This document shows, one piece after another, positions 51,169 to 60,760 of a stretch of DNA of 64,000 nucleotides. The stretch is from Desulfobacterales bacterium (GTDB taxonomy: Bacteria; Desulfobacterota; Desulfobulbia; Desulfobulbales; JAGXFP01), in contig JAGXFP010000018.1 in assembly GCA_024637225.1 (NCBI GenBank), forward strand, positions 1-64,000, in the 5' to 3' direction. Below the pieces are notes generated by a model. It made no database searches. It was given only the letters and a program-made list of their open reading frames with translations, and was not told the DNA's origin. Within the stretch, counting starts at the first letter, position 1; every line of letters begins with the position of its first letter. A program made the position numbers and the translations under genes.

Positions 51169-52229
51169 TAGCGGCCACCGCTGACGACCACCGGCTGCTC
51201 GGGACGCAGCCGTTCATTGCCCTCGACCACCACCTCCATGCCCTCGCGAAAATGGGGGTTGTCGGCCCCGACCGCATCACCCAGGAAGGAGACGATATTG
51301 ACCGGCAGGATGGCCGCCTTGCCGTCCTTGATCGTGTAGACGAAATCGTTGCCGCCCATGCTGACCAGGGCGTCGCGGGGGATGATGCTCAAGCGCTTCC
51401 GGGCTCCGACCGGTATGAAAACCTTGGCCGATATGTTCTCGGCGATATTCTCCTGGGCGGGGATCCGCACCTTGACAAAGACATTCTTGGTCTTGGGGTC
51501 GGCGACCGGGTCAATCCCCTCCACCGTCCCTTGCATTTTTCTGCCGTATGCCTCAATCTCGACCCCCACCCGGCTGCCGGGTTCGACAAATTGCAGAAGA
51601 GTTTCTCCGATCGGCACCTCGACGAACAGATCCTTTACGGAACCGAGCTTGATCAGAGGCTTGCCGGGCTGGACCCAGTCTCCGGAGTCGACGTTTTTGG
51701 CCATGACCATCCCGTCATAAGGGGCCTTGACCACGCTTTTCTCGAGGTCGAGCAGCAGTTTCTTCAGCTCCAGTTCGGCCACCTGCTTTTCCTTAAGCTC
51801 GTCTTCATAGGCATAGCGGGCGTCCTCGTAAAGCTTCTCGCTGATCCCCTCTTTTTCGTAAAGGTTCTCCAGCCGGCGGTACTGCTTCTCGGCATGGCTG
51901 ATCCGCAGGTCGATCTGCTCGATCTCGGCCAGCTTGATGTCGATCTCCCGGTCCAGCAGCTCGGTGTTAAGCCGCAACAGCGGGGCATCCTTTTCGACCG
52001 TGTCTCCCTCATTGACCGCGACGATCTCAACCAGGCCGGAAACCTCCGCCGAAATCTGGCTGGCGGTATCGTAATAAAGCCTGCCGATAAACGGACGATT
52101 CTCGGCGACCTCCTGCTGTCCGATCGGGGCGACCACGATATTGGCCGGCGGCCCCTGGGCGAAAACGGTGCTGCCGCCGATTAAAACCATCATCACCTGA
52201 ATAAGAAGAATCCGCACATCCCACCTCAT
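51168..52229 (-). CDS. RND-pump membrane fusion protein (HlyD/AcrA type)
   Basis: The 353-residue protein has a signal peptide (about 1-25), a lipoyl-like half (VSGLVEIVAVNEGDTVEKDA), a long coiled-coil hairpin (about 90-160, LNTELLDREIDIKLAEIEQI), a second lipoyl half (KSVVKAPYDGMVMAKNVDSG), and a beta-barrel domain with PAQENIAENISAKVFIPVG. It joins the RND permease to the TolC channel in the periplasm. Its stop touches the permease start, and it overlaps the MarR gene by four bases. No lipobox Cys is seen, so it is likely soluble or anchored by its leader. Confidence 0.92.
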   Translation of the reverse strand: MRWDVRILLIQVMMVLIGGSTVFAQGPPANIVVAPIGQQEVAENRPFIGRLYYDTASQISAEVSGLVEIVAVNEGDTVEKDAPLLRLNTELLDREIDIKLAEIEQIDLRISHAEKQYRRLENLYEKEGISEKLYEDARYAYEDELKEKQVAELELKKLLLDLEKSVVKAPYDGMVMAKNVDSGDWVQPGKPLIKLGSVKDLFVEVPIGETLLQFVEPGSRVGVEIEAYGRKMQGTVEGIDPVADPKTKNVFVKVRIPAQENIAENISAKVFIPVGARKRLSIIPRDALVSMGGNDFVYTIKDGKAAILPVNIVSFLGDAVGADNPHFREGMEVVVEGNERLRPEQPVVVSGGR

Positions 52230-52687
52230 TTTTCTGTATTTTCCGCCGCTTTTTCGGCCATCTTGCTGATATTGCCGGCGATCTTCAATAAAATCTCCCG
52301 GGCATGCCGCTGCTCGTCCTCGCTAACCCCTGAGATTACCTGGGCCGAATAGGCATTGAATTCGCCGAAGACCTCACCAACCAGGGCGGCGCCCTTGTCG
52401 GTCAGCATAACCAGCGACGAACGGCGGTCACCGGGGTCTTCCCTTCGTGCCGCCAGTCCCTTGGCCTCCATCCGGTCGAGAATCCTGGTCATATTGGCCG
52501 GGGTCTTATCGGCAGCCTCGCCAAGTTGCCGCTGGCTGATTCCGGAATTCTCGGCCAGTTTTTTGAGAAGATGAAACTGCTCCATGGTCAAGCCGAATGG
52601 TTTGAGAAGTTTTTCGGCGAAATTACGCATATCCCGGGCGGTTAAATAAATCTGCCGGGCCAGGGACTCCTCATTACAGGCAGTCAT
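52226..52687 (-). CDS. MarR-family repressor of the efflux operon
   Basis: The 153-residue protein has the winged-helix MarR pattern: LKPFGLTMEQFHLLKKLAEN, SQRQLGEAADKTPANMTRIL, DRMEAKGLAARREDPGDRRS, LVMLTDKGAAL. These usually repress efflux genes and release DNA when bound by small aromatic ligands. It is the first gene of the operon and overlaps the next gene by four bases. A TTGGAATTAACCAATTCAA dyad is at about 52933 but is rather far (about 245 bases) upstream. Confidence 0.93.
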   Translation of the reverse strand: MTACNEESLARQIYLTARDMRNFAEKLLKPFGLTMEQFHLLKKLAENSGISQRQLGEAADKTPANMTRILDRMEAKGLAARREDPGDRRSSLVMLTDKGAALVGEVFGEFNAYSAQVISGVSEDEQRHAREILLKIAGNISKMAEKAAENTEK

Positions 52688-53155
52688 GATCCATAAGCTC
52701 CCATCCCTTTCCCATTAATCAATTCTCGAGGGCCTCGCAAAAGGCCGAGCTACAGCTTCGTGGATATGTTTCTTGGGCATACACCGCCACTTCTTGCATA
52801 TCAAACTTTTAGCGCAGCCATGGCTCCTTTGTCTTTTTAGCGAAAGCAGCATACTTGACTGGGCAAATATATATCCAGCAACTATTTTGTCAATTTTATT
52901 TTAAGCTCCAACCATCAAAGAAACTAAACGGATTGGAATTAACCAATTCAATGACCATTTCTGCTTTTATCCCACAGGCAGATCAATGCGCAGCCGACCA
53001 TTCCCGTCCGGCCTTCCCGCCCTGAAAATTAATCTGGCGGATACTCCATAATTAACTGGACTCCCCCTAACTATCTGTGATAACATGCAATAATGCGTTT
53101 TCCGGCAATGGCTCGGTCATCTCTGGCCAGAGTTTCGAAATAGTTATGGGTAACA
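52688..53155. other. Divergent region between efflux operon and hybrid kinase
   Basis: About 470 bases, AT-rich in the middle (52860-52960), where the promoters probably lie. One imperfect dyad near 52933-52951 is noted as a possible regulator site. No gene is supported. Confidence 0.4.
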
Positions 53156-56100
53156 ATGAAACTTAAAATAATCCTGCTGACCCTGTCCCTCCTGATCTTC
53201 ACCCTCGCTCTGACCGGCGGCATCTTCTTCTACCGCACCGCCAAGACCGCCGCCATTCGACACAATTACATCATGGCGACCGATCTCGTTAACGAGGCGG
53301 CGGACGAGATCGACTCATATCTGCTGGAGACAAGCGAGACGGCCGCCAAACTCTCCGCCGCCAAGCCCCTTGTAAAAGCCCTCAAAAACCCTGCCCCGGA
53401 CTCCATGGAGGCGGCCAACCTGGTTCTGGATAATTTCAGCAGTGCCCTGGGTGAATCCATCGCCTATCTGATTAACGGAAAAGGGACAACCCTGGCCTCC
53501 TCGAATCGGCTTCGTCCCGACAGTTTTGTCGGCAAGGACCATGCCGGCAGCCGCTCTTATTTTATGGAAGCGATCCAGGGCCGGCCCGCCCTGTTTATGG
53601 GTATCGGCCTGGTCTCGAAACAGCCGGGACTGTACCTGAGCAGCCCGGTCGTCGATTCCGGCTCCGGCCGGATTCTCGGAGTAGCGGCCCTGAAGCTGCC
53701 CCTCGAGGTAATCAAGGTCATGATCAACAAGCCCCAATATCAGGGGATCTCGATTCTTACCGGCCCTCACAACATCATTTTTCTCAGCAACCGGCCAGAA
53801 CTCACCTCCAAGTTTCTCTGGGAAACCTCCGAAATCAACCATGAAAAAACCGCGGCCAGCCGGCAATTCGGACCAGGACCGTTTTCTTCATCGGGATTCA
53901 CTAAAATCGACGCCGGACACGCCGCCGACCGCCACGGTCATCAATACACCATCCTCCGGCACAACCTCGAAGCGCTGCCCGGCTGGCATCTGACCTATCT
54001 CCAGGACGATACCCTTTTCATTAGCGAGTTGTCCGGGGCCTTGACCAGAAAGATCAGCGGGATGATCCTCACCGCCCTCGCGTTCATAACCATTCTGGTC
54101 GTAGTGCTTTACTGGCTGGCGAGTCGGGAGATCAGCCGGCGAAGAGGAGCCGAGGAAGAGCTCCTGCAAAATCAGCAGAATCTCGAAAGGCAGGTTGCCG
54201 AACGCACGACCGAGCTGCATGAAATAAACGAAGAGCTCCAACTGGAAGTCGAAACCCACAAAAGAGAATCCAGCAAACTCGAATACAGCAACAAGACCCT
54301 GGAAATCCTCAACCAGGTCCTGCGAATCTCTCAGGAAACCATTACCCTCCAGGAGTTTTTGAACGAATTCATCCAGCTCACCAGTTCTTTCGGGCAATTC
54401 GGCCTGCAGCCGAAGGGAGCCCTGCTGCTGGCGGAGGATGACCGCCCGGATCTTCTCCAATTGAAGGCCCATTACAATCTTGACGAGGCCATCCTGGACA
54501 AGTGCAATCAGGTGGAGTTCGGCCACTGTCTCTGCGGCAGGGCCGCCGAGGCCCGACTACCGGTCTTCGCAAGCTCGATCGACGAGCGGCATGACACCAT
54601 TTACGAAGGCATTCAGCCCCACGGCCATTACTGCATCCCGATCCTCTCCAGAAGCAAAAAACTGCTGGGGGTTTACAACGTCTATACCATACCAGACGCC
54701 ATCCGCGACCAGCGGGTCGAGAAGCTGCTAGTCTCGGTTGCATCGGTGCTCGCCTCCATTATCGAATACAAAAGATACGAACACAAGTCCAAGGAGAGTC
54801 ATGAAAGGCACCGGGCCATAACCGACACCGCCCACGACGCCATAATCATGGTAGATCATCACGATCATATCACCTTCTGGAATCCTGCCGCCGAAAAGCT
54901 TTTCCACTACAAATCCGAAGAGTTCCCGGGCCGGAAACTACACGACCTGATCGTCCCGGAAAGATATCGGCAAAAAACCCTGACCGGTTTCAAAAACTTC
55001 GTCACAACCGGCCAGGGCTCCATTATCGGCAAAACCGTCGAAATGACCGGCCTGAAAAAGGACGGGAAGGAGTTTCCCGTCGAGCTTTCGGTTTCCCCCC
55101 TGCGACAAGGTAAGAACTGGGCCGCGATCAGCATTCTGCGCGACATAACCGAAAGAAAAAACGCCGAAACGGAAAAGCGCAAAATGGAGCAGCAACTGCG
55201 CCAGGCCCAGAAAATGGAGGCCATCGGCACCCTGGCCAGCGGTATCGCCCATGACTTCAATAATATACTGAGTTCGATTCTGGGCTATGCCGACCTGCTT
55301 AAAGAAGAGTTACCGCCAAGCTGCCATGACAACCTCGCCGATCTCAATCTGATTATCCAGGCCGGCAACCGGGCCAAGGAACTGGTCAAACAGATCCTCA
55401 CCTTCAGCCGTCAGAGCGATGAGGAAATCCATCCCATCCAGGTCGGTTTGGTCGTCAAGGAGGCACTCAAACTCCTGCGCGCCTCCTTTCCCAGCAATAT
55501 CGAGATCCAGAAGATGATCAGCGCCGGCAGCGCCACGGTAATGAGCGATCCGATCCAGATCCATCAGATAATCATGAATTTATGCACCAACTCCTATCAA
55601 GCCATGCGCGACCGGGGCGGCGTGCTCATGGTGCGACTGGAAGCTTATGCGCCGGACATGGATTTCTTGAAAAATCACCCGGAGTTGCTGGCCGACCGCT
55701 ATCTCCGCCTCCTGGTCAGCGATTCGGGGCACGGCATTGCCCCCGGCATTCTACCCCGCATCTTCGATCCCTATTTTTCCACCAACAAAAAGGAAGACGG
55801 CACCGGACTGGGACTGTCCGTGGTCCACGGCATCGTCAAAAAAATGGGCGGCGCTATCGAGGTGAGCAGCCGGCCTGACGCCGGCGCCACCTTCGAGGTC
55901 TTCATGCCGATATTCGAAGGCTCATTGGAGCAGACCCCACCCCTGCCCGAAACCGCGACCCTTACGGGCACTGAATCCATCCTGCTGGTGGACGACGAAC
56001 AGCCCATTCTGCAACTTGTAGAACGGATGCTCGGCGCGTTGGGTTACCATACAACCTGCCGCACCAGCAGCGTTGAAGCCCTGGAACTGTTCCGTAATAA

Positions 56101-56356
56101 ACCGGACACCTTCGACCTGGTCGTAACCGACCACAGCATGCCCAATATGACCGGCATCAAACTTGCCGAATCGATGCTGGCCATCCGCCCCGACATCCCG
56201 ATCATTTTATGTACAGGGTACTTCGAGCTGGATATCTCAAAAAAGACCGGGGACAAATTTGTCCGGCAGATAATCATGAAGCCGACCAACAAGCAAACGC
56301 TTGCCGCGGCGATCCGACAGGAACTGGACGGCAAGGGCGGCAGACCCAACTCGTAA
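53156..56356 (+). CDS. Hybrid sensor histidine kinase (dCache-GAF-PAS-HisKA-REC)
   Basis: The 1066-residue protein has a membrane helix (about 5-26), a double-Cache periplasmic domain (about 35-290, with VGKDHAGSRSYFMEAIQGRP), and a second helix near 300-323. A coiled coil, a GAF domain (about 400-550), PAS (about 560-680), the H-box TLASGIAHDFNNILSSILGY, HATPase motifs (DSGHGIAPG, GTGLGLSVV), and a C-terminal receiver (VDDE ... VVTDHSMPN) follow. Dimeric Cache domains bind small metabolites outside the cell. The next gene, 57 bases downstream, is an HD-GYP regulator, a likely phosphorelay target. Confidence 0.92.
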   Translation: MKLKIILLTLSLLIFTLALTGGIFFYRTAKTAAIRHNYIMATDLVNEAADEIDSYLLETSETAAKLSAAKPLVKALKNPAPDSMEAANLVLDNFSSALGESIAYLINGKGTTLASSNRLRPDSFVGKDHAGSRSYFMEAIQGRPALFMGIGLVSKQPGLYLSSPVVDSGSGRILGVAALKLPLEVIKVMINKPQYQGISILTGPHNIIFLSNRPELTSKFLWETSEINHEKTAASRQFGPGPFSSSGFTKIDAGHAADRHGHQYTILRHNLEALPGWHLTYLQDDTLFISELSGALTRKISGMILTALAFITILVVVLYWLASREISRRRGAEEELLQNQQNLERQVAERTTELHEINEELQLEVETHKRESSKLEYSNKTLEILNQVLRISQETITLQEFLNEFIQLTSSFGQFGLQPKGALLLAEDDRPDLLQLKAHYNLDEAILDKCNQVEFGHCLCGRAAEARLPVFASSIDERHDTIYEGIQPHGHYCIPILSRSKKLLGVYNVYTIPDAIRDQRVEKLLVSVASVLASIIEYKRYEHKSKESHERHRAITDTAHDAIIMVDHHDHITFWNPAAEKLFHYKSEEFPGRKLHDLIVPERYRQKTLTGFKNFVTTGQGSIIGKTVEMTGLKKDGKEFPVELSVSPLRQGKNWAAISILRDITERKNAETEKRKMEQQLRQAQKMEAIGTLASGIAHDFNNILSSILGYADLLKEELPPSCHDNLADLNLIIQAGNRAKELVKQILTFSRQSDEEIHPIQVGLVVKEALKLLRASFPSNIEIQKMISAGSATVMSDPIQIHQIIMNLCTNSYQAMRDRGGVLMVRLEAYAPDMDFLKNHPELLADRYLRLLVSDSGHGIAPGILPRIFDPYFSTNKKEDGTGLGLSVVHGIVKKMGGAIEVSSRPDAGATFEVFMPIFEGSLEQTPPLPETATLTGTESILLVDDEQPILQLVERMLGALGYHTTCRTSSVEALELFRNKPDTFDLVVTDHSMPNMTGIKLAESMLAIRPDIPIILCTGYFELDISKKTGDKFVRQIIMKPTNKQTLAAAIRQELDGKGGRPNS

Positions 56357-56413
56357 TTGGCCGGACAGGCGGGCCGGGCAGGCGAAATAGATTAATTGAA
56401 ACAGGTGATTACC

Positions 56414-57472
56414 ATGAGCGGCAGACCCCCAAGAATGCTGATTGTCGACGATGATGAAATGCTATGCCAGCTGTTGTACCGTTGGCTGACTAAGGAACAA
56501 TACGACTGCACCGCGGTTTACAGCGGTGAAGAAGCCCTGGCTGCCCTGGAACAAACCTCTTTCGAGTTGCTGATCACCGACCTCAACATGCCGGGGATCA
56601 GCGGCATCGAGCTGCTCGGGGGGATCCGGGGGAAATACCCCGAGATGATTTCCATTGTGGTCTCGGCGGTAGACGATCACAGTATCGCGATCAGCGCTCT
56701 GGAGCTCGATGCCTTCGCCTATGTAATCAAACCGATCAACAAAAGCGAAACCCTGATCAATGTCTCTAACGCCTTGCGCCACCGCCAACTTGATCTGGAA
56801 AACCGGGAATACAGCGAGGAAATGAATGAGCTGGTGATTAAACGGACCAGGGAATTGCAGGTAAAGGAAGAAGAGGTTCGGCTGTCGAGGGACGAGACCA
56901 TCTGCTGCCTGACCCGGGCGGCTGAATTCCGTGACAACGAAACCGCCCAGCACACCATGCGGATGGGCAACTACTGCGAGCTGCTGGCGGAGAAAGCCGG
57001 GCTCGATCCGGAACTCTGCAAGCTGATCGGAGACGCGAGCCCCCTCCACGATGTCGGCAAGATCGGCATCCCGGACCAGATTCTGCTCAAACCCGGCAAA
57101 CTTACGCCGGAAGAGTTCAAGGTCATCGAAACCCATTGTGAAATCGGCCGGCGCATTCTCGGCGAATCATCTTCCAAACTGCTCAAAACCGGGGCGGACA
57201 TTGCACTCAACCATCATGAAAAAGTAGACGGCAGCGGTTATCCCCGAGGCCTGGCCGGCGACAACATCCCCATTGTGGGACGCATTGCCGCAATCTGCGA
57301 CGTCTTCGACGCCCTGACCTTCGACCGGGTCTACAAGAAGGCCTTTTCCATTGAAAAATCCATCGCCATCCTCAAGGAAGGTCGGGGAAGCCATTTCGAC
57401 GCCAAGCTCCTCGACCTGTTCCTCGAGGCCCTTGACGAAATCCTGCTGATCAAAACCCATTATTCGCAATAA
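56414..57472 (+). CDS. HD-GYP response regulator (cyclic-di-GMP phosphodiesterase)
   Basis: The 352-residue protein has a receiver (about 7-120: VDDDEM, LITDLNMPG, Lys in VIKPINKS), a linking helix, and an HD-GYP domain. The motifs are ETAQHTMRMGNYC, PLHDVGKIGIPD (HD pair) and NHHEKVDGSGYPRGLAGD (HHE and GYP). Such domains hydrolyse cyclic-di-GMP. The start at 56414 (MSGRPPR) is preceded by AGGTG; upstream non-ATG starts are less likely. It follows the hybrid kinase and comes before a PilZ protein, which fits one signalling unit. Confidence 0.92.
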   Translation: MSGRPPRMLIVDDDEMLCQLLYRWLTKEQYDCTAVYSGEEALAALEQTSFELLITDLNMPGISGIELLGGIRGKYPEMISIVVSAVDDHSIAISALELDAFAYVIKPINKSETLINVSNALRHRQLDLENREYSEEMNELVIKRTRELQVKEEEVRLSRDETICCLTRAAEFRDNETAQHTMRMGNYCELLAEKAGLDPELCKLIGDASPLHDVGKIGIPDQILLKPGKLTPEEFKVIETHCEIGRRILGESSSKLLKTGADIALNHHEKVDGSGYPRGLAGDNIPIVGRIAAICDVFDALTFDRVYKKAFSIEKSIAILKEGRGSHFDAKLLDLFLEALDEILLIKTHYSQ

Positions 57473-57824
57473 AGCTGAGTTGAGTCCCGCAAGGCGGGAC
57501 TCATACGAAACTTATGCCCTGTGGTATAAAGCTGAGTCGGGCAGCTGCTCTGCTCGTACGAAACTTATGCCCTGTAGGTGCGACCCGGGCCCTCTTCATA
57601 ACCGCATAACCTGCCGCTTCTACGCCGATAAATCCGTGAGCCGAAATTCCGCAGTCGGAAGGAGGATTCCATTGCTGTTCACACCTGCCCCCTGTATTTC
57701 CGAATTCCCGGTTGACGATTGTCCAAAGAGCCGATTAAGTACCTTATGGACGGCCGGTTAAGCCGCCTCATGATATTAAAAAGGTGCCGCCAGGCAACTT
57801 TTATTACCCACAGGAGGCCGCTGA
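57473..57824. repeat. Intergenic hairpin and 19-bp direct repeat
   Basis: A 9-bp perfect stem (57482-57490 with 57494-57502, loop AAG) lies ten bases after the HD-GYP stop, without a T run. TACGAAACTTATGCCCTGT occurs twice (57504-57522, 57557-57575). The function of the repeats is not known. The rest of the interval shows no gene. Confidence 0.5.
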
Positions 57825-58298
57825 ATGAGTTATGATTCCCCGGATGAACAGAGTTTCGTCGAAAAAAGAAGATTCGAGAGAGCCTATTTTTCCTCGGACG
57901 ACGAGATAACCGGCCTGATAAAGGTTCCCGGCGGAGACATGCCGCCGGTCAGCGGCAACATTTCCCACCTCGATCTCGGCCTCGGCAGTGCTCTTAACGC
58001 GGCGGATATCGACGCCAACATCTCGAATCTGAGCCTCGGCGGCCTGTATCTCATTTTAAAAAAGACCTGGGCTCCGCACTTTGAGCTCGGCGACATCCTG
58101 ATCCTGGAAAGGATTCAGGCCACGATTCTCTACAACCTCGATCTAAACGCCGGGATGGAGATCAAACGGCTGCACAACTATGATTTCGTGGACCGCGTTG
58201 GGTTGGGCTGCGAATTTACCGAACTGAGCGAACTCGCCCGGGAAAACATCGGAAGACTCGTCGAATGGGGCCTGAGCCGGAATGGAGAAAAAATCTAG
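57825..58298 (+). CDS. PilZ-domain cyclic-di-GMP receptor
   Basis: The 157-residue protein has the PilZ binding motifs KRRFERAYFS (RxxxR) at about 15-24 and NISNLSLGGL (NxSxxG) at about 65-74, then beta strands ILILERIQATILYNLDLNAG and a C-terminal helix. An insertion of about 25 residues lies between the two motifs. Binding of cyclic-di-GMP would change a partner's activity, often pili, flagella or polysaccharide synthesis. The AGGAGG site lies six bases upstream. It follows the HD-GYP gene on the same strand at 352 bases distance. Confidence 0.88.
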   Translation: MSYDSPDEQSFVEKRRFERAYFSSDDEITGLIKVPGGDMPPVSGNISHLDLGLGSALNAADIDANISNLSLGGLYLILKKTWAPHFELGDILILERIQATILYNLDLNAGMEIKRLHNYDFVDRVGLGCEFTELSELARENIGRLVEWGLSRNGEKI

Positions 58299-58404
58299 CC
58301 CGCACGATGGGGCTGGTAGTGCTTGATTCGGATTCTGCTTGATGAGTTCGCAAAAAGTCACGGGATGGCTAAGCAAAAGATTTGATATACAAGATTGGGA
58401 ATAG

Positions 58405-58899
58405 TCAGGAAGCCTTCTCCTCTGGCGCTGGCGGAATGACCAAGCCGTAGGCCCTGCCGATTCGCCGGACCATATCCAGGAAAGCGTTGGGCAGGTGCAA
58501 ATCGCGCTCCTCGATGAGGATTCCGGCTGCGCCGGCAATCTCAAGAGGCCGATCATCGGCAACATTGCTCATCCTGTCGCAGAGGGCCTGCATGCGCAGG
58601 GCGTCGGTCAAGGGTATCCGCATATCCGGACAATGGCCGGCAAACTCCCTGATTTCCTCACCGACCCGGGCCTGATTATCGGCGGCAAAGGAGGCAAACG
58701 GTTCCTGATGATTAGTAATGCCGAATATTTCATTAATCACTGCCCCGGTCAGCATGGTCCGGAATTTCGGATCCCAGTCGGGATATCTTTCGGTCAGGGA
58801 AGAAGCGAGTTTCTGGAAACAGACCATTTTAATCACCTCAACGCCTTCCCGCATGATCGGGATCAGCTTGCTTTCAAATTCCGTCTCGGATTTTTCCAT
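58405..58899 (-). CDS. Conserved-looking hypothetical soluble protein
   Basis: The 164-residue, mainly helical protein is without membrane segments or known motifs. Representative stretches are VIKMVCFQKLASSLTERYPD and AFLDMVRRIGRAYGLVIPPA. Codon choice matches neighbours, so it is probably real. It converges with the PilZ gene. The family is not recognised; alternatives cannot be ranked. Confidence 0.6.
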   Translation of the reverse strand: MEKSETEFESKLIPIMREGVEVIKMVCFQKLASSLTERYPDWDPKFRTMLTGAVINEIFGITNHQEPFASFAADNQARVGEEIREFAGHCPDMRIPLTDALRMQALCDRMSNVADDRPLEIAGAAGILIEERDLHLPNAFLDMVRRIGRAYGLVIPPAPEEKAS

Positions 58900-59006
58900 T
58901 TGCCACCATCATTCTTTGATATTTATAACTAAACTTTCTGACTTCGGTTAAACTCCCGATAATAAAGGGGTTTTGGCGATTTATTTCGTACCTGTGTTCC
59001 AAAATC

Positions 59007-59197
<191 letters not shown>

Positions 59198-59225
59198 ATA
59201 AGATAAGTCAGAAAGTTGATTTTAT

Positions 59226-59268
59226 AAAAAAAGGCCGCTCCCTTTTACTGCCGGGAAATCGGCCTTTT
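59226..59268 (-). terminator. Rho-independent terminator after the secreted-protein gene at 59337
   Basis: On the minus strand a 9-bp stem AAAAGGCCG/CGGCCTTTT (59260-59268 with 59229-59237) with a 22-base loop is followed by a run of T, about 70 bases after the stop codon. Confidence 0.8.
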
Positions 59269-59336
59269 CACCCTGATTGCATCTCGGCAGGAAACTTATC
59301 CGGCAGTATCTCTCTCGCCCCATAACCCGGCTTCTT

Positions 59337-59663
59337 TCAGTTATTCTTGCTCTCGTCAACAATGATCACATCACCGAGGACCTTGCTGCCTGCCCCCATC
59401 ACGACACTGTTTCTGTTATTGTCGCCGGTGGTTTGGCCGGTTGTCGTGCTCGCTTTCCCGGCCTTTTGCGCGACCTTTGCCCTTGATTTGGAATTCATGA
59501 TAATGAATTTGATATTCTTGTCGGGCTTGCCCATGTCATCGTAACTAGAAATGCCGTCGTCGGTAAATGTGGAGATACCGTCATCAAGATCGCCGGCCCA
59601 CCCAGAAATAGCACCGCCAAAAACGAGCGCCGCCAACAGAGTGAAAAAAACCATTCCCTTCAT
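59337..59663 (-). CDS. Small secreted protein related to the neighbouring repeat proteins
   Basis: The 108-residue protein has a signal peptide (MKGMVFFTLLAALVFGGAIS, cleavage after GWA). A low-complexity acidic segment follows (DLDDGISTFTDDGISSYDDM), then a short region (TGDNNRNSVVMGAGSKVLGD, VIIVDES). The NSVVM segment also ends the large repeat protein (NKNSVVMK), which suggests a common fold or partner role. The start at 59663 has GGGAGC upstream. It lies beyond a strong terminator of the preceding gene, so it probably has its own promoter. Function is unknown. Confidence 0.7.
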   Translation of the reverse strand: MKGMVFFTLLAALVFGGAISGWAGDLDDGISTFTDDGISSYDDMGKPDKNIKFIIMNSKSRAKVAQKAGKASTTTGQTTGDNNRNSVVMGAGSKVLGDVIIVDESKNN

Positions 59664-59689
59664 TTTAAAAGCTCCCAAGCAAGATGGCG

Positions 59690-59732
59690 TCGCAAAAAGT
59701 CCGATCTACTGCGTCGTGGCGACTTTTTGCGA
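59690..59732. repeat. 12-bp inverted repeat of the TTCGCAAAAAGTC family
   Basis: TCGCAAAAAGTC (59690-59701) pairs exactly with GACTTTTTGCGA (59721-59732). It has the same motif as at 14874, 26262/26383 and 58344, so it is a dispersed repeat. It is located just upstream of the small secreted-protein gene. Confidence 0.65.
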
Positions 59733-59752
59733 ATTGGCCAGCAATGGAAAAG

Positions 59753-59799
59753 AAAAAAACATCTCGGCCCGGCACCTTAAAAATTGAGATGCCGGGCCG
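59753..59799 (-). terminator. Rho-independent terminator after the 8-repeat protein gene
   Basis: A perfect 10-bp stem CGGCCCGGCA/TGCCGGGCCG (59765-59774 with 59790-59799) is followed on the minus strand by AGATG and seven T. It starts 29 bases after the stop of the gene at 59828-60760. Confidence 0.88.
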
Positions 59800-59827
59800 G
59801 GATCGCACCGATTGTCGGATTGTGCGA

Positions 59828-60760
59828 TTACTCGATGGTAACCGATCCCATGCTGGCTTCCGAGCCTTTGCCGATAGCGACATTGGCCGATTTGTCGACC
59901 TTGGCCTGGTTGGTGACCACCCCTTGAATTTTGGCGTTTTTAATGGCGACGGTGCCCATGTTGGCGGTGGCATCCTTACCGATGGCCACATTGGCCGATT
60001 TGCCGATGTCCGCCTTATTGCTGATTACGCCCTTGACGTTGGCCCGGTCCATCGAGATAGAAGCCATATTGGAAGCAGCGCCCTCACCGATGGCCACATT
60101 GGCCGACTTGTCGACCTTGGCCCGGTTGGTCACCACACCCTTGACGTTGCTGCCCTTCATATCGATCGTGCCCATATTGGCGCTGGCGCCTTTGCCGATC
60201 GCCACGTTGGCCGATTTGCCGATATCGGCCTTATTGCTGATCACGCCCTTGACGTTGGAACGATCCATCGCCACCGAACCCATATTGGACCTGGCGCCTT
60301 GCCCGATCGCCACGTTGGCAGACTTGTCGACCTTGGCATTATTGGTAACCACACCCTTAACGCTACTGCCCTTCATATCGATCGTGCCCATATTGGCGGT
60401 TCCACCACCGATTGCCACATTGGCCGACTTACCGATGTCGGCCTTATTGCTGATCACCCCCTTGATTTTGGAGCGATCCATCGAAATCGAACCCATGTTG
60501 GCCTTGGAGTCTTTACCGATAGCCACGTTAGCCGATTTATCGACCTTGGCATTATTGGTAACCACCCCCTTGACGCTGGAATTCTTGAGGGCCGCGGAAC
60601 CCATTCTGGCCTTGGCCCCTTCGCCGATGGCCACATTGGCCGACTTCTTGACCTCGGCCTTATTGCTGATCACACCTTTAACATCGGAGGCAGCCGATGC
60701 AACGGTGGCAAATCCCATTGCCAGACTTACTGCCGCAACTGCGATAATCACTTTCTTCAT
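59828..60760 (-). CDS. Secreted 8-repeat protein (alternating 36-residue units)
   Basis: The 310-residue protein has a signal peptide (MKKVIIAVAAVSLAMGFATV, cleavage after ASA), followed to the very end by eight units of about 36 residues. Units alternate between two types: GVISNKADIGKSANVAIG with ANMGTIDMKGS, and GVVTNNAKVDKSANVAIG with NMGSISMDRS, so the true period is 72 residues. One unit is one residue shorter. No globular domain remains, so a beta-solenoid or amyloid-like fibre is likely. AAAGGAG precedes the start. It is downstream of the larger paralogous repeat gene (108 bases gap). No known family is recognised. Confidence 0.85.
   Translation of the reverse strand: MKKVIIAVAAVSLAMGFATVASAASDVKGVISNKAEVKKSANVAIGEGAKARMGSAALKNSSVKGVVTNNAKVDKSANVAIGKDSKANMGSISMDRSKIKGVISNKADIGKSANVAIGGGTANMGTIDMKGSSVKGVVTNNAKVDKSANVAIGQGARSNMGSVAMDRSNVKGVISNKADIGKSANVAIGKGASANMGTIDMKGSNVKGVVTNRAKVDKSANVAIGEGAASNMASISMDRANVKGVISNKADIGKSANVAIGKDATANMGTVAIKNAKIQGVVTNQAKVDKSANVAIGKGSEASMGSVTIE

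Noticed and set aside
51252-52184. 310-codon plus-strand frame opposite the membrane fusion protein
   Set aside because: Antisense shadow; product lacks hydrophobic or catalytic patterns and has no ribosome-binding site.
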